Source: Pseudomonadota bacterium (lineage in GTDB: Bacteria; Pseudomonadota; Alphaproteobacteria; Acetobacterales; Acetobacteraceae). Taken from it: DNA of 11,524 nucleotides. Below are positions 7,078 through 11,524 of the stretch, piece after piece (position 1 is the stretch's first letter; each line of letters begins with the position of its first letter). Under the pieces are notes generated by a model. That model was not told where the DNA came from and ran no database searches. It was given only the letters and a program-made list of their open reading frames with translations. The stretch covers positions 1-11,524 of the forward strand of contig JAKAQU010000055.1 of NCBI GenBank assembly GCA_021819535.1, read 5' to 3'. The position numbers and the translations under genes are program-made.

Positions 7078-7863
7078 TCAGTGCGCGACCCAGCCGCCAT
7101 CGATCGAAAGCGGCACGCCGGTGATGGTCTTGGCCCCCTCCGAGCAGAGGAAGACGGCGAGGGCGCCGATCTCCTCGGGGGTCGAGAATTGCTGCATCGG
7201 CTGGGTTTCGGCGAGCATCGCCTTTTTTTCCTGCTCGACCGTGGTGCCGTTGCTCTTGGCGCGGTCTTCGAGCTGTTTCTCGACGAGGGGCGTCAGCACC
7301 CAGCCCGGACAGATGGCATTGGCGGTGACGCCGTTATTGGCCGCCTCGATCGCGACCACCTTGGTCAGGCCGACGATGCCGTGCTTGGCGGCGACATAGG
7401 CCGCTTTGTGCGGGCTCGCGACCAGGCCGTGCGCCGAGGCGATGTTGATGATCCGGCCCCAGCCCTTCTGCTTCATGCCGGGGAGCGCCGCGCTGATGGC
7501 GTGGAAGGCGGCCGAGAGGTTGATCGCGATGATCGCATCCCATTTCTCGGCCGGAAATTCCTCGACCGGGGCGACGAACTGGATGCCGGCGTTGTTCACC
7601 AGGATATCGGCGCCGCCGAGCGTCTTCTGCGCTTCGGCGACCATGCCCCGGATTTCCGCGGGCTTGGTCATGTCGGCGCTGGAAAACGCGGTTTTGACGG
7701 AGAACTTGGCCGCCGTCGCGCGCACCAGCGTCTCGATCGCCGCCTTGTCGCCGAGACCGTTGAACATGATCGCCGCCCCCTCGCTCGCGAGGGCGTGGGC
7801 GATACCGAGGCCGATCCCGCTGGTCGAGCCGGTGATCAGCGCCACCTTGCCTTTGAGACTCAT
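7078..7863 (-). CDS. bdhA: D-3-hydroxybutyrate dehydrogenase (short-chain dehydrogenase)
   Basis: This cytoplasmic NAD-dependent enzyme oxidises (R)-3-hydroxybutyrate to acetoacetate, a step in mobilising poly-3-hydroxybutyrate or ketone bodies. The 261 residues form a classical SDR. The cofactor motif TGSTSGIG is at 11-18 and NNAG at 90-93. The catalytic triad is Ser143, Tyr156 and Lys160 (YVAAK). The substrate-class signature is the HBDH-like stretch NAICPGWVLTPLVEKQ and the C-terminus SIDGGWVAH; generic SDRs such as FabG or PhaB lack this ending. ATG 7863 was chosen over an in-frame ATG 48 codons upstream because it gives the standard MSLKGKVALITG start and has an AGGAG 10 nt before it (7878-7874). 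The gene lies 35 nt downstream of adc on the same strand, whose product consumes acetoacetate, which strongly supports the assignment. A strong hairpin follows it. Confidence 0.94.
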   Translation of the reverse strand: MSLKGKVALITGSTSGIGLGIAHALASEGAAIMFNGLGDKAAIETLVRATAAKFSVKTAFSSADMTKPAEIRGMVAEAQKTLGGADILVNNAGIQFVAPVEEFPAEKWDAIIAINLSAAFHAISAALPGMKQKGWGRIINIASAHGLVASPHKAAYVAAKHGIVGLTKVVAIEAANNGVTANAICPGWVLTPLVEKQLEDRAKSNGTTVEQEKKAMLAETQPMQQFSTPEEIGALAVFLCSEGAKTITGVPLSIDGGWVAH

Positions 7864-7898
7864 GCGTAAGGTTCTCCTGAAACTATGATGTGATGGGG

Positions 7899-8642
7899 TC
7901 AGGCGGCGAGATAGTCGTGCAGCACCTTGCCATAGGGCAAGGTGAGATCGGCGATCAGATGACGGCCGTGGAGAATTTTCCGCACCGGCAGATCGCCGAC
8001 CCGGCAATTGACGTGGGGCACGAGATCGAGCCGCGCCGGCCCGCCCCAGGCGCCCTTCACGGTGATGTCGGTGAGATGATAGCCGATGAGTTCGGCGATG
8101 CGCGGCGTGCCGTCGACATGGGGGATGAATTTGAGATTGACGTTGAGCTTCTCCATCCCCGCCTTCACCTCTGCCGGATCGAGCACGAGATCGGGGTATT
8201 TATAGGCCATGGTGCCCATGGCGACGCGGATATCGTCGTAATGGAGGGTTCCGGTCAGGGTATCGTGGATGATGCGGAGATCGGGCTGGCCGATTTTTTT
8301 CGGAAACCCCCAGATTTCGCGCCCGCCGGAGGTCGGCGCCTCGTCGTCGAGATACATCTGGGCGCTGTAGGTGCAAGGCGTTCCGTTCCAGGTCGCGGCG
8401 ATGGCGCAGCCGCTTTCCTGATAGCTGCCGAACCCCGAGGAATCCGGCATTTTTATCCACTCGAAAGACACCTGGTTGCCATCCGGCTGCAAGGGCTCGG
8501 GGAGGATCGCGCGGATCGCCGCGGGGTCGCTCTCGTAGGTGATGATGAGATATTCGCGGTTGATGAAACGATACGGCCCTTTCGGGTAGCTCGGGCTCGA
8601 AAGCGGCATGGAGGCAGCGGCGAGGATTTCATCGCGGGTCAT
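7899..8642 (-). CDS. adc: Acetoacetate decarboxylase
   Basis: ADC decarboxylates acetoacetate to acetone and CO2 through a Schiff base on a lysine whose pKa is lowered by its neighbour. The 247 residues match the clostridial enzyme in length (about 244). The key residues fall at identical numbers: Lys115 and Lys116 in EIWGFPKKIG, Arg29 in NREY, Glu61 in FEW and Glu76 in YQESG. No gap is needed up to the active site, so the enzyme should be active. A true decarboxylase is favoured over the ADC-like superfamily members of other function, which usually lose part of this set. ATG 8642 has a strong AAGGAG (8653-8648) 5 nt upstream. It is the first gene after a 99-bp gap downstream of ubiG and is followed 35 nt later by bdhA, forming a 3-hydroxybutyrate-to-acetone pathway pair. 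A 9-bp hairpin lies in the last 46 bases of the gene. Confidence 0.96.
   Translation of the reverse strand: MTRDEILAAASMPLSSPSYPKGPYRFINREYLIITYESDPAAIRAILPEPLQPDGNQVSFEWIKMPDSSGFGSYQESGCAIAATWNGTPCTYSAQMYLDDEAPTSGGREIWGFPKKIGQPDLRIIHDTLTGTLHYDDIRVAMGTMAYKYPDLVLDPAEVKAGMEKLNVNLKFIPHVDGTPRIAELIGYHLTDITVKGAWGGPARLDLVPHVNCRVGDLPVRKILHGRHLIADLTLPYGKVLHDYLAA
7923..7944 (-). other. 9-bp hairpin inside the 3' end of adc
   Basis: caccttgcc (7923-7931) and ggcaaggtg (7936-7944) are perfect complements with a 4-nt loop, inside the adc codons for the segment LTLPYGKVLH. It ends 21 bases before the adc stop and about 60 bases before bdhA. An intra-operon RNA structure affecting message stability or bdhA expression is possible; it may equally be chance from codon choice. 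Confidence 0.5.
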
Positions 8643-8741
8643 AGCGGCTCCTTCGGTAGGGTTCGCTAGCCATAAAGGGTTTTTGCGGCGCGATAACAGT
8701 CGCGGCGGGCGAAAATATGCTCACATTACGGGGAGGGCACA
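8643..8741 (-). promoter_or_regulatory. ubiG-adc intergenic region, probable adc-bdhA promoter region
   Basis: The 99 bp upstream of adc contain AT-rich patches unusual for this window (for example around 8671-8684 and 8712-8719), as expected of a promoter. I see no confident -35/-10 pair. A 5-bp inverted repeat, cgcga (8689-8693) with tcgcg (8700-8704) around taacag, could be a small operator. The AAGGAG ribosome binding site of adc is at its adc-proximal edge (8648-8653). Read-through from ubiG is also possible, since no convincing terminator separates them. Confidence 0.4.
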
Positions 8742-8753
8742 TTACGGGGAGGG
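8722..8753. repeat. Perfect 16-bp tandem duplication spanning the ubiG stop codon
   Basis: The 16-mer cacattacggggaggg is present twice with no spacer (8722-8737 and 8738-8753). The second copy contains the ubiG TAA (8744-8742, minus strand) and the last codons of ubiG; the first copy lies just downstream. Since 16 is not a multiple of three, the copy beyond the stop is out of frame and has no coding role. It looks like a recent slippage event. Confidence 0.9.
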
Positions 8754-9500
8754 GGAAATTCCGGGGCCGGGCTTGAAGGCCGCGAGCAGATAATTGATCG
8801 CGACATCGGAACTCGCGTAAAAACGCCGGCGGAGCGGGTCGAAGCTCATGCCGGCGAGATCGAAAAGCCCGAGCCCGACCGCGCCGAGCCCGTCCTCGAT
8901 CTCCGCCGGGGTCAGAAAGCGCCGCCACTCATGCGTGCCCGGCGGCACCCAGCCGAGCAGGTATTCGGCGGCGAATTTGCCGAGCACGAGCGAGCGCCGC
9001 GTGCGGTTGAGGGTCGAGAGCACGAGAACCCCGCCCGGGGCGAGCAGGGAGGCGAGTTCGGCGAGAAAGCCGCGCGGCTCGGGGACGTGCTCGATCACCT
9101 CGAAGGCGCTGATGGCATCGAACTGAGCGCCTTCCGCGATCAAGGCGGCGAGCGTGCCGGCGCGGTAGTGGAGAGAGAGATCCTGCCCCGCGGCATGGCG
9201 TTCGGCGGCGGCGATCACGGCCTCGCCGGCGTCGAGCCCGAGCACGTCGTGGCCGGCGCGGGCGAAGGCCTCGGCGGCGAGCCCGGCGCCGCAGCCGACA
9301 TCGAGCAGGCGCAGCCGGCGCGCGCCGAGGCGCTCGCGAAACCGCGCGAGCGCCCATTCGGTGCGGACCGGGTTCATCCAGTGCAGCGCCCGCATTGGCC
9401 CCGCGGCATCCCACCAATCCGCGGCAAGGGCCGCGAAACGCGCGATCTCCCCTGGCGAGACGTTCTCCGCGCCCGTCGGCGCTTCGTCCTCTGGCTGCAT
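8742..9500 (-). CDS. ubiG: Ubiquinone biosynthesis O-methyltransferase UbiG
   Basis: UbiG performs both SAM-dependent O-methylations of ubiquinone synthesis, including the final step, at the cytoplasmic face of the membrane. The 252-residue protein has the UbiG-specific N-terminal block RFAALAADWWDAAGPMRALHWMNPVR (21-46), which separates it from generic methyltransferases. It also has SAM motif I LLDVGCGAG (65-73), the acidic ribose-binding Asp90, EVIEHVPEP (134-142), STLNRT (162-167) and the family stretch GWVPPGTHEWRRF (183-195). ATG 9500 gives the normal length and has an AGGAG 7 nt before it; a further upstream in-frame start would add an unlikely 85 residues. That ribosome binding site sits within an inverted repeat. 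It is divergent from lysC, with 112 bp between the starts, an arrangement common in alphaproteobacteria. The C-terminus PGPGISPSP ends inside a 16-bp tandem duplication. Confidence 0.94.
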   Translation of the reverse strand: MQPEDEAPTGAENVSPGEIARFAALAADWWDAAGPMRALHWMNPVRTEWALARFRERLGARRLRLLDVGCGAGLAAEAFARAGHDVLGLDAGEAVIAAAERHAAGQDLSLHYRAGTLAALIAEGAQFDAISAFEVIEHVPEPRGFLAELASLLAPGGVLVLSTLNRTRRSLVLGKFAAEYLLGWVPPGTHEWRRFLTPAEIEDGLGAVGLGLFDLAGMSFDPLRRRFYASSDVAINYLLAAFKPGPGISPSP

Positions 9501-9504
9501 GTTG

Positions 9505-9520
9505 CCTCTCCTCGGAGAGG
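9505..9520. promoter_or_regulatory. 7+2+7 palindrome covering the ubiG ribosome binding site
   Basis: cctctcc (9505-9511) and ggagagg (9514-9520) are perfect complements around TC. In ubiG mRNA this folds as a 6-bp stem with a 4-nt CGAG loop, and its 3' arm contains the GGAGAGG that should bind the ribosome. At DNA level it could instead be an operator. Either reading is inference. Confidence 0.5.
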
Positions 9521-9539
9521 GCTTTATGTGATCCCTGCC

Positions 9540-9579
9540 CGGACGGCAAACCGCCCGAGGGCGAACCGCGTGCCGTCCG
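9540..9579 (+). promoter_or_regulatory. Structured element upstream of lysC
   Basis: An outer 9-bp perfect stem pairs 9540-9548 (cggacggca) with 9571-9579 (tgccgtccg). Inside it, a small hairpin cgcc/ggcg (9552-9555 with 9560-9563) has a CGAG loop. A second hairpin, ccgct (9577-9581) with agcgg (9586-9590), shares three bases with the outer stem, so the two are mutually exclusive. The element ends 33 nt before the lysC ATG. If transcribed, it would be a leader structure that could regulate lysC. It does not match the lysine riboswitch, which is far larger. Confidence 0.45.
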
Positions 9580-9612
9580 CTGCCGAGCGGCCGGCCGTTC
9601 CCCGGGGGAGAG

Positions 9613-10833
9613 ATGGCTCGCATCGTCATGAAATTCGGCGGCACCTCGGTCGCCGATATCGCCCGTATCCGGAACGTCGCCGCCCGTGTGCGGCGCGAGG
9701 TCGAGGCCGGAAACGAGGTCGCGGTGGTGGTCTCGGCGATGGCCGGCGCGACCAACCAGCTCGTCGCCTGGTGCCAGGAACTCTCGCCCCTCTATGATGC
9801 CCGCGAATACGACACCGTGGTTGCGACCGGCGAGCAGGTGACGAGCGGGCTTCTCGCGATCGCCCTCCAGAGCATCGGCGTCGAGGCGCGTTCCTGGCAG
9901 GGCTGGCAGATCCCGATCGAGACCGATGACGCCCATGGCAAGGCGCGGATCGACGCGATCGAAGGCGCCGAGCTGATCCGGCGGATGCGCGAGCTGCGCC
10001 AGGTCGCGGTGGTCTCGGGGTTCCAGGGGATCGGCCCCGATCATCGCGTGACCACGCTCGGGCGCGGCGGGTCGGATACCTCGGCCGTCGCCCTCGCCGC
10101 CGCGGTCGGCGCCGATCGCTGCGATATCTACACCGATGTCGAGGGGGTGTTCACCACCGATCCGAGAATCGTGGCAAAAGCGCGCAAGCTCGATAAGATC
10201 ACCTATGAGGAGATGCTGGAACTCGCCTCCGTCGGCGCCAAGGTGCTGCAGACGCGGAGTGTCGAGCTGGCGATGAAGGAAAAAGTCCGGGTGCAGGTGC
10301 TCTCCAGCTTCACCGAGACGCCCGGCACCCTGGTCGTGGATGAGGACGAAATCGTGGAAAAAGCAATGGTCGCCGGCATCGCCTATTCGCGTGACGAGGC
10401 CAAGATCACCGTCCGCCGGGTGCCCGACCGGCCGGGGATCGCGGCGGCGATTTTCGGCCCGCTCGCCGGGTCCGGGATCAATGTCGACATGATCGTGCAA
10501 AACCTCGCCGCCGACGGCACCACCGACATGACCTTCACCCTCGCCAAGACCGATCTGCCGCGCGCCGAGGCGACGCTCGCCGGCATCAAGGACGCGATCG
10601 GCTATGCCGAGATCACCGCCGATGCCAATGTCGCCAAGATCAGCGTCGTCGGGGTCGGGATGCGGAGCCATGCCGGCGTCGCCAGCACCATGTTCCGCAC
10701 GCTCGCCGAGAAGGGGATCAACATCCAGGTGATTTCGACGAGCGAGATCAAAGTCAGCGTCCTGATCGCGGCCGAATACATCGAGCTTGCGGTGCGCGCG
10801 CTCCATACCGCCTATGGTCTCGATGCCGCCTGA
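9613..10833 (+). CDS. lysC: Aspartate kinase
   Basis: Aspartate kinase phosphorylates L-aspartate, the committing step toward lysine, threonine, methionine and diaminopimelate. The 406-residue single-function enzyme begins MARIVMKFGGTSVADIARI, with the KFGGTS nucleotide/substrate motif at 7-12. It continues with ATGEQ (71-75, active-site Glu74), TTLGRGGSDTSAVALA (147-162) and DIYTDVEGVFTTDPR (171-185). Two ACT domains follow, at about 265-335 (VPDRPGIAAAIFGPLAGSGI) and 343-405 (ISVVGVGMRSHAGVASTMF, then INIQVISTSEIKVSVLI). These are the sites of feedback control by lysine and threonine in this class. No residue known for catalysis is missing. The gene may encode a shorter beta subunit from an internal start, as in some bacteria, but I see no clear evidence for it. 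The start has a G-rich ribosome binding site at 9604-9610. Its stop lies inside the next gene, implying coupling. Confidence 0.97.
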   Translation: MARIVMKFGGTSVADIARIRNVAARVRREVEAGNEVAVVVSAMAGATNQLVAWCQELSPLYDAREYDTVVATGEQVTSGLLAIALQSIGVEARSWQGWQIPIETDDAHGKARIDAIEGAELIRRMRELRQVAVVSGFQGIGPDHRVTTLGRGGSDTSAVALAAAVGADRCDIYTDVEGVFTTDPRIVAKARKLDKITYEEMLELASVGAKVLQTRSVELAMKEKVRVQVLSSFTETPGTLVVDEDEIVEKAMVAGIAYSRDEAKITVRRVPDRPGIAAAIFGPLAGSGINVDMIVQNLAADGTTDMTFTLAKTDLPRAEATLAGIKDAIGYAEITADANVAKISVVGVGMRSHAGVASTMFRTLAEKGINIQVISTSEIKVSVLIAAEYIELAVRALHTAYGLDAA

Positions 10834-11524
10834 CATCACCCAATCCGAACCCGCCTCCCTCGCCGCGGCGGCGCTCGCGCGGCTCTTCGCCCGTGGCGCC
10901 GCGTTTCTCGGCTCGCGCGTGCCCATTCTCGGCGGCGCGATGAGCTGGGTCAGCGAGCGCCATCTCGTCGCCGCGATCTCCAATGCCGGCGGTTTCGGCG
11001 TCATTGCCTGCGGCGCGATGGGGCCGGCGCTGCTCGCGGCCGAGATCGAGGGCACGAAGGCGCTCACCGACAAGCCGTTCGGCGTCAATCTCATCACCAT
11101 GCATCCCGAGCTCGAAGCGCTGATCGCGGTGACGCTCAAAGCCGGGGTCAGGCATATCGTGCTCGCCGGCGGCCTCCCGCCGGGAAGCGCGATCCGCGAG
11201 GTCAAGGCGGGGGGGGCGAAGCTGATCTGTTTCGCGCCCGCTCTGGCGCTCGCGCGGCGGCTGGTGCGGCTCGGGGCGGATGCGCTGGTGATCGAGGGGT
11301 CGGAGGCCGGCGGCCATATCGGCCCGGTTTCGCTCACCGTGCTGGCGCAGGAGATCCTGCCGCATATCGACGAGGTGCCGGTGTTCGTCGCCGGCGGGAT
11401 CGGCCGCGGCGAGGCCATTCTCGCCTATCTCGAAATGGGCGCGGCCGGGGCGCAGCTCGGCACCCGCTTCGTCGCCAGCACCGAATCGATCGCCCATCCC
11501 CGCTTCAAGGAGGCCTTCGAGATC
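10823..11524 (+). CDS. Nitronate monooxygenase / FabK-type FMN flavoprotein, 3' end outside window
   Basis: The frame is open from ATG 10823 to the window end (234 residues shown), so only its C-terminal part is missing. It is an FMN-binding TIM barrel of the 2-nitropropane dioxygenase family. Visible motifs are VPILGGAMSWVSERHLVAAI (33-52), NAGGFGVIA (54-62), KPFGVNLI (84-91), EGSEAGGHIGPVS (158-170, with the family histidine His165) and VPVFVAGGIGRGEAILAYLEMGAAGAQLGTRFVAS (185-219). Class I nitronate monooxygenases oxidise toxic propionate-3-nitronate, whereas FabK homologues are enoyl-ACP reductases. The visible sequence does not decide between them, though the first is the usual annotation in alphaproteobacteria. 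An in-frame ATG at 10814 is an alternative start. Either start overlaps the end of lysC (by 11 or 20 nt), so translation is probably coupled. Confidence 0.9.
   Translation, partial: MPPDITQSEPASLAAAALARLFARGAAFLGSRVPILGGAMSWVSERHLVAAISNAGGFGVIACGAMGPALLAAEIEGTKALTDKPFGVNLITMHPELEALIAVTLKAGVRHIVLAGGLPPGSAIREVKAGGAKLICFAPALALARRLVRLGADALVIEGSEAGGHIGPVSLTVLAQEILPHIDEVPVFVAGGIGRGEAILAYLEMGAAGAQLGTRFVASTESIAHPRFKEAFEI

Larger units (their letters stand above)
9501..9612. promoter_or_regulatory. Divergent ubiG/lysC promoter region
   Basis: The 112 bp between two divergent starts must hold the promoters of both genes, though I cannot pick confident -35/-10 boxes. The ubiG side contains a 16-bp near-perfect palindrome and the lysC side a long stem structure; both are listed separately. 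The lysC ribosome binding site is the G-rich GGGGGAG at 9604-9610, directly before ATG 9613. No short leader ORF with Lys, Thr or Met codons is seen, so a classical peptide attenuator for lysC is not supported. Confidence 0.6.

Noticed and set aside
7005..7100. N-terminal extension of the membrane protein to ATG 7100
   Set aside because: It would overlap bdhA and translate through the strong hairpin. The added 32 residues have no membrane or signal character.
7864..8007. N-terminal extension of bdhA by 48 residues
   Set aside because: It overlaps adc and lacks SDR similarity. ATG 7863 has a good AGGAG and the standard SDR N-terminus.
9525..9612. Leader peptide for lysC attenuation
   Set aside because: The only early ATG is followed directly by TGA. 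The GTG frame has no run of Lys, Thr or Met codons and continues past the lysC start.
11206..11217. G-run in the flavoprotein gene as a possible frameshift
   Set aside because: The reading frame and family motifs continue correctly on both sides, so nothing is broken.
8929..11418. 829-residue minus-strand open frame across ubiG, lysC and the flavoprotein gene
   Set aside because: It opposes lysC and the nitronate monooxygenase-type gene and runs out of frame through ubiG. The composition is low-complexity and no family is recognisable.

Overview
The window is ordinary chromosomal DNA from a high-GC alphaproteobacterium. Codon third positions are almost all G or C, which produces long antisense shadow frames everywhere. 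The order bamD-recN-ligA and the divergent ubiG/lysC pair are typical of alphaproteobacteria, where bamD usually follows ftsZ and lpxC. Protein style suggests Rhodospirillales, probably Acetobacteraceae; this placement is inference. There are no transposases, integrases, CRISPR arrays, tRNAs or rRNAs. No stretch longer than about 130 bp lacks a gene.

Layout. Left block, plus strand (1-4676): bamD (5' end outside the window), recN and ligA, tightly packed with a 4-bp recN/ligA overlap. These cover outer-membrane protein assembly, double-strand-break repair and DNA ligation. Centre block, minus strand (4804-9500), in transcription order: ubiG (ubiquinone biosynthesis), adc (acetoacetate decarboxylase), bdhA (3-hydroxybutyrate dehydrogenase), a polytopic membrane protein of unrecognised specificity, and a small lipoprotein whose GTG start overlaps the membrane-protein stop. 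Right block, plus strand (9613-end): lysC (aspartate kinase), overlapped by a nitronate monooxygenase/FabK-type flavoprotein gene that runs off the window.

Functional logic. adc and bdhA are an evident metabolic pair: bdhA interconverts 3-hydroxybutyrate and acetoacetate, and adc decarboxylates acetoacetate to acetone and CO2. They therefore sit at the exit of poly-3-hydroxybutyrate/ketone-body metabolism. The ADC keeps all five known active-site residues at the same numbering as the clostridial enzyme. The membrane protein plus lipoprotein are the least understood part. The membrane protein has two halves, each with an Asn-Pro motif, 201 residues apart, as in two-repeat ion transporters. The lipoprotein looks DUF4410-like.

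Several intergenic structures are visible: a perfect 12-bp hairpin after bdhA, a 9-bp hairpin at the ligA/lipoprotein convergence, a 9-bp-stem structure in the lysC leader, a hairpin that would contain the ubiG ribosome binding site, and a perfect 16-bp tandem duplication over the ubiG stop codon. I see no clear novel multi-gene system. The transporter/lipoprotein pair is the best candidate for something undescribed.
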